A DNA stretch of 64,000 bases from Dichetophora obliterata (Eukaryota; Arthropoda; Insecta; Diptera; Sciomyzidae): assembly GCA_963920525.1 (NCBI GenBank), contig OY986436.1:14459467-14523466 (forward strand). Reading direction: 5' to 3'. The first letter of the stretch is position 1; each line of letters opens with the position of its first letter. Below, piece by piece: positions 17,811-30,407 of the stretch. Position numbers and translations under genes: made by a program. The notes below the pieces were generated by a model that ran no database searches, was not told the origin of the DNA, and worked only from the letters and a program-made list of their open reading frames with translations.

Positions 17811-20369
17811 AATTTTTATTTTTTTTATTTATTTTCTAAAATAAAAACTACATATCAGATACGGACGATTCATGCATTAAAATGAGCACCAGGTCCTCGT
17901 CCTTAAGAAGGGATACTCCTTTGTCCAAATGCCGTTTGCTCTATCTCTTGTAGTTTAGGAGTTGTAGAACACTTTTTGGAGTGGAAGCTGGCCAAAAACA
18001 TGTGCTTTTTCCGTCATAACTCCCAAACTGTACATCCTACAAGGACGATTTATACACCAAATTGTTTCTAATACATATATACACAAGACTGCATATTCAG
18101 AAAAAAGTTTTCTGGAATTTGATTTTTTTTCAAGAATCTTATTTAAAAATTTTTACATGAATCATAGTTTTTGACGTGGTTTTGTGCGATTTTTTTGATT
18201 TTTTAGCCATAACTTCTAAACCATACATCATATGTTCCTTAAGCTACTGCCCACAAGACTGTATCCTTAAAATAATTTTAAAAATTAGATTTCATGTTAA
18301 TTTCATGTGCCCTTTTTTGTCAATTTTTATTTTTTTTATTTATTTTCTAAAATAAAAACTACATATCAGATAAGGACGATTCATGCATTAAAATGAGCAC
18401 CAGGTCCTCGTTCTTAAGAAGGATTACTCCTTTGTCCAAATACCGTTTGCTCTATCTCTTGTAGTTTAGGAGTTGTAGAACACTTTTTGGAGTGGAAGCT
18501 GGCCAAAAACATGTGCTTTTTCCGTCATAACTCCCAAACCATACATCCTACAAGGACGATTTATACACCAAATTGTTTCTAATACATATATACACAAGAC
18601 TGCATATTCAGAAAAAAGTTTTCTGGATGAATCTTATTTAAAAATTTTTAAATGAGTAATAGTTTTTGACGTGGTTTTGTGCGATTTTTTTTATTTTTTA
18701 GCCATAACTTCTAAACCATACATCATAAAAGGACGATTTATGCATCTAAATGTTCCTTAAGCTACTGCCCACAAGACTGTATCCTTAAAATAATTTTAAA
18801 AATTAGATTTCATGTTAATTTCATGTGCCCTTTTTTGTCAATTTTTATTTTTTTTATTTATTTTCTAAAAAAAAACTACATAACAGATAAGGACGATTCA
18901 TGCATTAAAATGAGCACCAGGTCCTCGTCCTTAAGAAGGGATACTCCTTTGTCCAAATGCCGTTTGCTTTATCTCTTGTAGTTTAGGAGTTGTAGAACAC
19001 TTTTTGGAGTGGAAGCTGGCCAAAAACATGTGCTTTTTCCGTCATAACTCCCAAACCATACATCCTACAAGGACGATTTATACACCAAATCGTTTCTACT
19101 ACATATATACACAAGACTGCATATTCAGAAAAAAGTTTTCTGGAATTTGATTTTTTTCAAGAATCTTAGTTAAAATTTTTTAAATGAATCATAGTTTTTG
19201 ACGTGGTTTTTTGCGATTTTTTTTATTTTTTAGCCATAACTTCTAAACCATACATCATAAATGGACGATTTATGCATCAAAATGTTCCTTAAGCTACTGC
19301 CCACAAAACTGTATCCTTTAAATAATTTTAAAAATTAGATTTCATGTTAATTTCATGTGCCCTTTTTTGTCAATTTTTATTTTTTTTATTTATTTTCTAA
19401 AAAAAAACTACATAACAGATAAGGACGATTCATGCATTAAAATGAGCACCAAGTCCTCGTCCTTAAGAAGGGATACTCCTTTGTCCAAATGCCGTTTGCT
19501 TTATCTCTTGTAGTTTAGGAGTTGTAGAACACTTTTTGGAGTGGAAGCTGGCCAAAAACATGTGCTTTTTCCGTCATAACTCCCAAACCATACATCCTAC
19601 AAGGACGATTTATACACCAAATTGTTTCTAATACATATATACACAAGACTGCATATTCAGAAAAAAGTTTTCTGGATGAATCTTATTTAAAAATTTTTAA
19701 ATGAGTAATAGTTTTTGACGTGGTTTTGTGCGATTTTTTGATTTTTTAGCCATAACTTCTAAACCATACATCATAAAAGGACGATTTATGCATCAAAATG
19801 TTCCTTAAGCTACTGCCCACAAGACTGTATCCTTATCCACGATTCATGCATTTAAATGAGCACCAGGTCCTCGTCCTTAAGTAGGATTACTTCTTTGTCC
19901 AAATGCCGTTTGCTCTATCTCTTGTAGTTTAGGAGTTGTAGAACACTTTTTGGAGTGGAAGCTGGCCAAAAACATGTGCTTTTTCCGTCATAACTCCCAA
20001 ACCATACATCCTACAAGGACGATTTATACACCAAATTGTTTCTAATACATATATACACAAGACTGCATATTCAGAAAAAAGTTTTCTGGAATTTGATTTT
20101 TTTCAAGAATCTTAGTTCAAATTTTTTACATGAATCATAGTTTTTGACGTGGTTTTTTGCGATTTTTTTGATTTTTTAGCCATAACTTCTAAACCATAAA
20201 TCATAAAAGGACGATTTATGCATCAAAATGTTCCTTAAGCTACTGCCCACAAGACTGTATCCTTAAAATAATTTTAAAAATTAGATTTCATGTTAATTTC
20301 ATGTGCCCTTTTTTGTCAATTTTTATTTTTTTTATTTATTTTCTAAAATAAAAACTACATATCAGATAA
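17811..20369. repeat. Left border of the satellite with irregular monomers
   Basis: The array opens inside the tail of a monomer (17,811-17,862). The first five intervals are 511, 517, 532, 414 and 533 bp. The first monomer lacks about 23 bp around the third GGACGATT core (near 18,230). The second lacks about 18 bp after TTTTCTGGA (near 18,625). The fourth lacks about 18 bp at the same place and about 100 bp across the monomer junction near 19,836. Irregular border monomers beside a homogeneous interior are the usual result of unequal exchange. Confidence 0.85.
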
Positions 20370-20902
20370 GGACGATTCATGCATTTAAATGAGCACCAGG
20401 TCCTCGTCCTTAAGAAGGGATACTCCTTTGTCCAAATGCCGTTTGCTCTATCTCTTGTAGTTTAGGAGTTGTAGTACACTTTTTGGAGTGGAAGCTGGCC
20501 AAAAACATGTGCTTTTTCCGTCATAACTCCCAAACCATACATCCTACAAGGACGATTTATACACCAAATTGTTTCTAATACATATATACACAAGACTGCA
20601 TATTCAGAAAAAAGTTTTCTGGAATTTGATTTTTTTCAAGAAACTTAGTTAAAATTTTTTACATGAATCATAGTTTTTGACGTGGTTTTTTGCGATTTTT
20701 TTGATTTTTTAGCCATAACTTCTAAACCATACATCATAAAAGGACGATTTATGCATCAAAATGTTCCTTAAGCTACTGCCCACAAGACTGTATCCTTAAA
20801 ATAATTTTAAAAATTAGATTTCATGTTAATTTCATGTGCCCTTTTTTGTCAATTTTTATTTTTTTTATTTATTTTCTAAAATAAAAACTACATAACTGAT
20901 AA
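20370..20902 (+). repeat. Representative 533-bp monomer with trimeric substructure
   Basis: Three GGACGATT cores lie at 20,370, 20,550 and 20,742, and the next monomer starts at 20,903. They delimit subunits of 180, 192 and 161 bp. Before each core there is a related stretch: TTCTAAAAT...ACATATCAGATAA, CATAACTCCCAAACCATACATCC and CATAACTTCTAAACCATACATCAT. After each core come ATTCATGCATTAAAATG, ATTTATACACCAAATTG and ATTTATGCATCAAAATG. Subunits 2 and 3 also share CACAAGACTG(C/T)AT. The monomer is therefore an old triplication of a unit of about 178 bp, now diverged. Confidence 0.85.
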
Positions 20903-23830
20903 GGACGATTCATGCATTAAAATGAGCACCAGGTCCTCGTTCTTAAGAAGGAATACTCCTTTGTCCAAAAGCCGTTTGCTCTATCTCTTGTAGTTTAGGA
21001 GTTGTATAACACTTTTTGGAGTGGAAGCTGGCCAAAAACATGTGCTTTTTCCGTCATAACTCCCAAACCATACATCCTACAAGGACGATTTGTACACCAA
21101 ATTGTTTCTAATACATATATACACAAGACTGCATATTCAGAAAAAAGTTTTCTGGAATTTGATTTTTTTCAAGAATCTTATTTAAAATTTTTTACATGAA
21201 TCATAGTTTTTGACGTGGTTTTTTGCGATTTTTTTTATTTTTTAGCCATAACTTCTAAACCATACATCATAAATGGACGATTTATGCATCAAAATGTTCC
21301 TTAAGCTACTGTTCACAAGACTGTATCCTTAAAATAATTATAAAAATTAGATTTCATGTTGATATCATGTGCCCTTTTTTGTAAATTTTTATTTTTTTTA
21401 TTTATTTTCTAAAATAAAAACTACATATCAGATAAGGACGATTCATGCATTAAAATGAGCACCAGGTCCTCGTCCTTAAGAAGGGATACTCCTTTGTCCA
21501 AATGCCGTTTGCTCTATCTCTTGTAGTTTAGGAGTTGTAGAACACTTTTTGGAGTGGAAGCTGGCCAAAAACATGTGCTTTTTCCGTCATAACTCCCAAA
21601 CCATACATCCTACAAGGACGATTTATACACCAAATTGTTTCTAATACATATATACACAAGACTGCATATTCAGAAAAAAGTTTTCTGGAATTTGATTTTT
21701 TTTCAAGAATCTTATTTAAAAATTTTTACATGAATCATAGTTTTTGACGTGGGTTTGTGCGATTTTTTTGATTTTTTAGCCATAACTTCTAAACCATACA
21801 TCATAAAAGGACGATTTATGCATCAAAATGTTCCTTAAGCTACTGCCCACAAGTCTGTATCCTTAAAATAATTTTAAAAATTAGATTTCATGTTAATTTC
21901 ATGTGCCCTTTTTTGTCAATTTTTATTTTTTTTATTTATTTTCTAAAATAAAAACTACATATCTGATAAGGACGATTCATGCATTAAAATGAGCACCAGG
22001 TCCTCGTCCTTAAGAAGGGATACTCCTTTGTCCAAATGCCGTTTGATCTATCTCTTGTAGTTTAGGAGTTGTAGAACACTTTTTGGAGTGGAAGCTGGCC
22101 AAAAACATGTGCTTTTTCCGTCATATCCCCAAACCATACATCCTACAAGGACGATTTATACACCAAATTGTTTCTAATACATATATACACAAGACTGCAT
22201 ATTCAGAAAAAAGTTTTCTGGAATTTGATTTTTTTCAAGAAACTTAGTTAAAATTTTTTACATGAATCATAGTTTTTGACGTGGTTTTTTGCGATTTTTT
22301 TGATTTTTTAGCCATAACTTCTAAACCATACATCATAAAAGGACGATTTATGCATCAAAATGTTCCTTAAGCTACTGCCCACAAGACTGTATCCTTAAAA
22401 TAATTTTAAAAATTAGATTTCATGTTAATTTCATGTGCCCTTTTTTGTCAATTTTTATTTTTTTTATTTATTTTCTAAAATAAAAACTACATAACTGATA
22501 AGGACGATTCATGCATTAAAATGAGCACCAGGTCCTCGTTCTTAAGAAGGAATACTCCTTTGTCCAAAAGCCGTTTGCTCTATCTCTTGTAGTTTAGGAG
22601 TTGTATAACACTTTTTGGAGTGGAAGCTGGCCAAAAACATGTGCTTTTTCCGTCATAACTCCCAAACCATACATCCTACAAGGACGATTTGTACACCAAA
22701 TTGTTTCTAATACATATATACACAAGACTGCATATTCAGAAAAAAGTTTTCTGGAATTTGATTTTTTTCAAGAATCTTATTTAAAATTTTTTACATGAAT
22801 CATAGTTTTTGACGTGGTTTTTTGCGATTTTTTTTATTTTTTAGCCATAACTTCTAAACCATACATCATAAATGGACGATTTATGCATCAAAATGTTCCT
22901 TAAGCTACTGTTCACAAGACTGTATCCTTAAAATAATTATAAAAATTAGATTTCATGTTGATTTCATGTGCCCTTTTTTGTAAATTTTTATTTTTTTTAT
23001 TTATTTTCTAAAATAAAAACTACATATCAGATAAGGACGATTCATGCATTAAAATGAGCACCAGGTCCTCGTCCTTAAGAAGGGATACTCCTTTGTCCAA
23101 ATGCCGTTTGCTCTATCTCTTGTAGTTTAGGAGTTGTAGAACACTTTTTGGAGTGGAAGCTGGCCAAAAACATGTGCTTTTTCCGTCATAACTCCCAAAC
23201 CATACATCCTACAAGGACGATTTATACACCAAATTGTTTCTAATACATATATACACAAGACTGCATATTCAGAAAAAAGTTTTCTGGAATTTGATTTTTT
23301 TTCAAGAATCTTATTTAAAAATTTTTACATGAATCATAGTTTTTGACGTGGGTTTGTGCGATTTTTTTGATTTTTTAGCCATAACTTCTAAACCATACAT
23401 CATAAAAGGACGATTTATGCATCAAAATGTTCCTTAAGCTACTGCCCACAAGTCTGTATCCTTAAAATAATTTTAAAAATTAGATTTCATGTTAATTTCA
23501 TGTGCCCTTTTTTGTCAATTTTTATTTTTTTTATTTATTTTCTAAAATAAAAACTACATATCTGATAAGGACGATTCATGCATTAAAATGAGCACCAGGT
23601 CCTCGTCCTTAAGAAGGGATACTCCTTTGTCCAAATGCCGTTTGATCTATCTCTTGTAGTTTAGGAGTTGTAGAACACTTTTTGGAGTGGAAGCTGGCCA
23701 AAAACATGTGCTTTTTCCGTCATATCCCCAAACCATACATCCTACAAGGACGATTTATACACCAAATTGTTTCTAATACATATATACACAAGACTGCATA
23801 TTCAGAAAAAAGTTTTCTGGAATTTGATTT
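20560..23830. repeat. Higher-order repeat, 1,599 bp (3-mer), 2 copies
   Basis: Anchors at 20,903, 21,436 and 21,970 recur at 22,502, 23,035 and 23,569, each exactly 1,599 bp on. Private variants recur in phase: GTTGTATAACAC at about 21,000 and 22,599, and CATATCCCCAAACC at about 22,123 and 23,722. The two copies look virtually identical, so this duplication is recent. Confidence 0.9.
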
Positions 23831-24099
23831 TTTTCAAGAATCTTAGTTCAAATTTTTTACATGAATCATAGTTTTTGACGTGGTTTTTTGCGATTTTTTG
23901 ATTTTTTAGCCATAACTTCTAAACCATACATCATAAAAGGACGATTTATGCATCAAAATGTTCCTTAAGCTACTGCCCACAAGACTGTATCCTTAAAATA
24001 ATTTTAAAAATTAGATTTCATGTTAATTTCATGTGCCCTTTTTTGTCAATTTTTATTTTTTTTATTTATTTTCTAAAATAAAAACTACATAACAGATAA

Positions 24100-24545
24100 G
24101 GACGATTCATGCATTAAAATGAGCACCAGGTCCTCGTCCTTAAGAAGGGATACTCCTTTGTCCAAATGCCGTTTGCTCTATCTCTTGTAGTTTAGGAGTT
24201 GTAGAACACTTTTTGGAGTGGAAGCTGGCCAAAAACATGTGCTTTTTCCGTCATAACTCCCAAACCATACATCCTACAAGGACGATTTATACATCAAATT
24301 GTTTCTAATACATATATACACAAGACTGCATATTCAGAAAAAAGTTTTCTGGAATTTGATTTTTTTCAAGAATCTTAGTTCAAATTTTTTACATGAATCA
24401 TAGTTTTTGACGTGGTTTTTTGCGATTTTTTTGATTTTTTAAAATAATTTTAAAAATTAGATTTCATGTTAATTTCATGTGCCCTTTTTTGTCAATTTTT
24501 ATTTTTTTTATTTATTTTCTAAAATAAAAACTACATAACTGATAA
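24100..24545. repeat. 446-bp deleted monomer
   Basis: An 87-bp segment that includes the third GGACGATT core is missing. The junction lies at about 24,440, where the T-run of GATTTTTT joins AAAATAATTTTA. The same deleted monomer recurs at 30,408-30,853, exactly 6,308 bp on. Confidence 0.9.
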
Positions 24546-25611
24546 GGACGATTCATGCATTAAAATGAGCACCAGGTCCTCGTTCTTAAGAAGGAATACT
24601 CCTTTGTCCAAATGCCGTTTGCTCTATCTCTTGTAGTTTAGGAGTTGTAGAACACTTTTTGGAGTGGAAGCTGGCCAAAAACATGTGCTTTTTCCGTCAT
24701 AACTCCCAAACCATACATCCTACAAGGACGATTTGTACACCAAATTGTTTCTAATACATATATACACAAGACTGCATATTCAGAAAAAAGTTTTCTGGAA
24801 TTTGATTTTTTTCAAGAATCTTATTTAAAAATTTTTAAATGAGTAATAGTTTTTGACGTGGTTTTGTGCGATTTTTTGATTTTTTAGCCATAACTTCTAA
24901 ACCATACATCATAAAAGGACAATTTATGCATCAAAATGTTCCTTAAGCTACTGCCCACAAGACTGTATCCTTAAAATAATTATAAAAATTAGATTTCATG
25001 TTGATTTCATGTGCCCTTTTTTGTAAATTTTTATTTTTTTTATTTATTTTCTAAAATAAAAACTACATATCAGATAAGGACGATTCATGCATTAAAATGA
25101 GCACCAGGTCCTCGTCCTTAAGAAGGGATACTCCTTTGTCCAAATGCCGTTTGCTCTATCTCTTGTAGTTTAGGAGTTGTAGAACACTTTTTGGAGTGGA
25201 AGCTGGCCAAAAACATGTGCTTTTTCCGTCATAACTCCCAAACCATACATCCTACAAGGACGATTTATACACCAAATTGTTTCTAATACATATATACACA
25301 AGACTGCATATTCACAAAAAAGTTTTCTGGAATTTGATTTTTTTTCAAGAATCTTATTTAAAAATTTTTACATGAATCATAGTTTTTGACGTGGTTTTGT
25401 GCGATTTTTTTGATTTTTTAGCCATAACTTCTAAACCATACATCATAAAAGGACGATTTATGCATCAAAATGTTCCTTAAGCTACTGCCCACAAGACTGT
25501 ATCCTTAAAATAATTTTAAAAATTAGATTTCATGTTAATTTCATGTGCCCTTTTTTGTCAATTTTTATTTTTTTTATTTATTTTCTAAAATAAAAACTAC
25601 ATATCAGATAA

Positions 25612-28600
25612 GGACGATTCATGCATTAAAATGAGCACCAGGTCCTCGTCCTTAAGAAGGGATACTCCTTTGTCCAAATGCCGTTTGATCTATCTCTTGT
25701 AGTTTAGGAGTTGTAGAACACTTTTTGGAGTGGAAGCTGGCCAAAAACATGTGCTTTTTCCGTCATAACTCCCAAACCATACATCCTACAAGGACGATTT
25801 ATACACCAAATTGTTTCTAATACATATATACACAAGACTGCATATTCAGAAAAAAGTTTTCTGGAATTTGATTTTTTTCAAGAATCTTAGTTCAAATTTT
25901 TTACATGAATCATAGTTTTTGACGTGGTTTTTTGCGATTTTTTTGATTTTTTAGCCATAACTTCTAAACCATACATCATAAAAGGACGATTTATGCATCA
26001 AAATGTTCCTTAAGCTACTGCCCACAAGACTGTATCCTTAAAATAATTTTAAAAATTAGATTTCATGTTAATTTCATGTGCCCTTTTTTGTCAATTTTTA
26101 TTTTTTTTATTTATTTTCTAAAATAAAAACTACATATCAGATAAGGACGATTCATGCATTTAAATGAGCACCAGGTCCTCGTCCTTAAGTAGGGTAACTT
26201 CTTTGTCCAAATGCCTTTTGCTCTAGCTCTTGTAGTTTAGGAGTTGTAGAACACTTTTTGGAGTGGAAGCTGGCCAAAAACATGTGCTTTTTCCGTCATA
26301 ACTCCCAAACCATACATCTTACAAGGACGATTTATACACCAAATTGTTTCTAATACATATATACACAAGACTGCATATTCAGAAAAAAGTTTTCTGGAAT
26401 TTGATTTTTTTTCAAGAATCTTATTTAAAAATTTTTACATGAATCATAGTTTTTGACGTGGTTTTGTGCGATTTTTTTGATTTTTTAGCCATAACTTCTA
26501 AACCATACATCATAAAAGGACGATTTATGCATCAAAATGTTCCCTAAGCTACTGCCCACAAGACTGTATCCTTAAAATAATTTTAAAAATTAGATTTCAT
26601 GTTAATTTCATGTGCCCTTTTTTGTCAATTTTTATTTTTTTTATTTATTTTCTAAAATAAAAACTACATATCAGATAAGGACGATTCATGCATTAAAATG
26701 AGCACCAGGTCCTCGTCCTTAAGAAGGGATACTCCTTTGTCCAAATGCCGTTTGATCTATCTCTTGTAGTTTAGGAGTTGTAGAACACTTTTTGGAGTGG
26801 AAGCTGGCCAAAAACATGTGCTTTTTCCGTCATAACTCCCAAATCATACATCCTACAAGGACGATTTATACACCAAATTGTTTCTAATACATATATACAC
26901 AAGACTGCATATTCAGAAAAAAGTTTTCTGGAATTTGATTTTTTTCAAGAATCTTAGTTAAAATTTTTTACATGAATCATAGTTTTTGACGTGGTTTTTT
27001 GCGATTTTTTTGATTTTTTAGCCATAACTTCTAAACCATACATCATAAAAGGACGATTTATGCATCAAAATGTTCCTTAAGCTACTGCCCACAAGACTGT
27101 ATCCTTAAAATAATTTTAAAAATTAGATTTCATGTTAATTTCATGTGCCCTTTTTTGTCAATTTTTATTTTTTTTATTTATTTTCTAAAATAAAAACTAC
27201 ATAACTGATAAGGACGATTCATGCATTAAAATGAGCACCAGGTCCTCGTTCTTAATAAGGAATGCTCCTTTGTCCAAATGCCGTTTGCTCTATCTCTTGT
27301 AGTTTAGGAGTTGTAGAACACTTTTTGGAGTGGAAGCTGGCCAAAAACATGTGCTTTTTCCGTCATAACTCCCAAACCATACATCCTACAAGGACGATTT
27401 GTACACCAAATTGTTTCTAATACATATATACACAAGACTGCATATTCAGAAAAAAGTTTTCTGGAATTTGATTTTTTTCAAGAATCTTATTTAAAAATTC
27501 TTAAATGAGTAATAGTTTTTGACGTGGTTTTGTGCGATTTTTTTATTTTTTAGCCATAACTTCTAAACCATACATCATAAAAGGACAATTTATGCATCAA
27601 AATGTTCCTTAAGCTACTGCCCACAAGACTGTATCCTTAAAATAATTATAAAAATTAGATTTCATGTTGATTTCATGTGCCCTTTTTTGTAAATTTTTAT
27701 TTTTTTTATTTATTTTCTAAAATAAAAACTACATATCAGATAAGGACGATTCATGCATTAAAATGAGCACCAGGTCCTCGTCCTTAAGAAGGGATACTCC
27801 TTTGTCCAAATGCCGTTTGATCTATCTCTTGTAGTTTAGGAGTTGTAGAACACTTTTTGGAGTGGAAGCTGGCCAAAAACATGTGCTTTTTCCGTCATAA
27901 CTCCCAAACCATACATCCTACAAGGACGATTTATACACCAAATTGTTTCTAATACATATATACACAAGACTGCATATTCAGAAAAAAGTTTTCTGGAATT
28001 TGATTTTTTTCAAGAATCTTAGTTCAAATTTTTTACATGAATCATAGTTTTTGACGTGGTTTTTTGCGATTTTTTTGATTTTTTAGCCATAACTTCTAAA
28101 CCATACATCATAAAAGGACGATTTATGCATCAAAATGTTCCTTAAGCTACTGCCCACAAGACTGTATCCTTAAAATAATTTTAAAAATTAGATTTCATGT
28201 TAATTTCATGTGCCCTTTTTTGTCAATTTTTATTTTTTTTATTTATTTTCTAAAATAAAAACTACATATCAGATAAGGACGATTCATGCATTTAAATGAG
28301 CACCAGGTCCTCGTCCTTAAGTAGGGTAACTTCTTTGTCCAAATGCCTTTTGCTCTAGCTCTTGTAGTTTAGGAGTTGTAGAACACTTTTTGGAGTGGAA
28401 GCTGGCCAAAAACATGTGCTTTTTCCGTCATAACTCCCAAACCATACATCTTACAAGGACGATTTATACACCAAATTGTTTCTAATACATATATACACAA
28501 GACTGCATATTCAGAAAAAAGTTTTCTGGAATTTGATTTTTTTTCAAGAATCTTATTTAAAAATTTTTACATGAATCATAGTTTTTGACGTGGTTTTGTG

Positions 28601-29876
28601 CGATTTTTTTGATTTTTTAGCCATAACTTCTAAACCATACATCATAAAAGGACGATTTATGCATCAAAATGTTCCCTAAGCTACTGCCCACAAGACTGTA
28701 TCCTTAAAATAATTTTAAAAATTAGATTTCATGTTAATTTCATGTGCCCTTTTTTGTCAATTTTTATTTTTTTTATTTATTTTCTAAAATAAAAACTACA
28801 TATCAGATAAGGACGATTCATGCATTAAAATGAGCACCAGGTCCTCGTCCTTAAGAAGGGATACTCCTTTGTCCAAATGCCGTTTGATCTATCTCTTGTA
28901 GTTTAGGAGTTGTAGAACACTTTTTGGAGTGGAAGCTGGCCAAAAACATGTGCTTTTTCCGTCATAACTCCCAAATCATACATCCTACAAGGACGATTTA
29001 TACACCAAATTGTTTCTAATACATATATACACAAGACTGCATATTCAGAAAAAAGTTTTCTGGAATTTGATTTTTTTCAAGAATCTTAGTTAAAATTTTT
29101 TACATGAATCATAGTTTTTGACGTGGTTTTTTGCGATTTTTTTGATTTTTTAGCCATAACTTCTAAACCATACATCATAAAAGGACGATTTATGCATCAA
29201 AATGTTCCTTAAGCTACTGCCCACAAGACTGTATCCTTAAAATAATTTTAAAAATTAGATTTCATGTTAATTTCATGTGCCCTTTTTTGTCAATTTTTAT
29301 TTTTTTTATTTATTTTCTAAAATAAAAACTACATAACTGATAAGGACGATTCATGCATTAAAATGAGCACCAGGTCCTCGTTCTTAATAAGGAATGCTCC
29401 TTTGTCCAAATGCCGTTTGCTCTATCTCTTGTAGTTTAGGAGTTGTAGAACACTTTTTGGAGTGGAAGCTGGCCAAAAACATGTGCTTTTTCCGTCATAA
29501 CTCCCAAACCATACATCCTACAAGGACGATTTGTACACCAAATTGTTTCTAATACATATATACACAAGACTGCATATTCAGAAAAAAGTTTTCTGGAATT
29601 TGATTTTTTTCAAGAATCTTATTTAAAAATTCTTAAATGAGTAATAGTTTTTGACGTGGTTTTGTGCGATTTTTTGATTTTTTAGCCATAACTTCTAAAC
29701 CATACATCATAAAAGGACAATTTATGCATCAAAATGTTCCTTAAGCTACTGCCCACAAGACTGTATCCTTAAAATAATTATAAAAATTAGATTTCATGTT
29801 GATTTCATGTGCCCTTTTTTGTAAATTTTTATTTTTTTTATTTATTTTCTAAAATAAAAACTACATATCAGATAAG
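25612..29876. repeat. Higher-order repeat, 2,132 bp (4-mer), 2 copies
   Basis: Anchors 25,612, 26,145, 26,679, 27,212 and 27,744 recur at 27,744, 28,277, 28,811, 29,344 and 29,876, all 2,132 bp on. Shared private marks are AAGTAGGGTAACTTC (about 26,187 and 28,319), CCCAAATCATACATCC (about 26,838 and 28,970) and TCTTAATAAGGAATGC (about 27,250 and 29,382). Confidence 0.9.
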
Positions 29877-30407
29877 GACGATTCATGCATTAAAATGAGC
29901 ACCAGGTCCTCGTCCTTAAGAAGGGATACTCCTTTGTCCAAATGCCGTTTGCTCTAGCTCTTGTAGTTTAGGAGTTGTAGAACACTTTTTGGAGTGGAAG
30001 CTGGCCAAAAACATGTGCTTTTTCCGTCATAACTCCCAAACCATACATCCTACAAGGACGATTTATACACCAAATTGTTTTTAATACATATATACACAAG
30101 ACTGCATATTCAGAAAAAAGTTTTCTGGAATTTGATTTTTTTCAAGAATCTTAGTTCAAATTTTTTACATGAATCATAGTTTTTGACGTGGTTTTTTGCG
30201 ATTTTTTGATTTTTTAGCCATAACTTCTAAACCATACATCATAAAAGGACGATTTATGCATCAAAATGTTCCTTAAGCTACTGCCCACAAGACTGTATCC
30301 TTAAAATAATTTTAAAAATTAGATTTCATGTTAATTTCATGTGCCCTTTTTTGTCAATTTTTATTTTTTTTATTTATTTTCTAAAATAAAAACTACATAA
30401 CAGATAA

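Noticed and set aside
14895..20902. Common origin of the 152-bp repeat and the 533-bp satellite subunits
   Set aside because: A weak resemblance (GCC.TAA.TT..AA.C.AT then an ATTTA-type stretch) can be aligned by eye, but it is too low to separate from shared AT-richness without a proper alignment.
21002..21199. 65-residue frame, repeated identically at 22,601-22,798
   Set aside because: Identity comes from the 1,599-bp higher-order repeat; most other monomers break the frame, so it is not a conserved gene.
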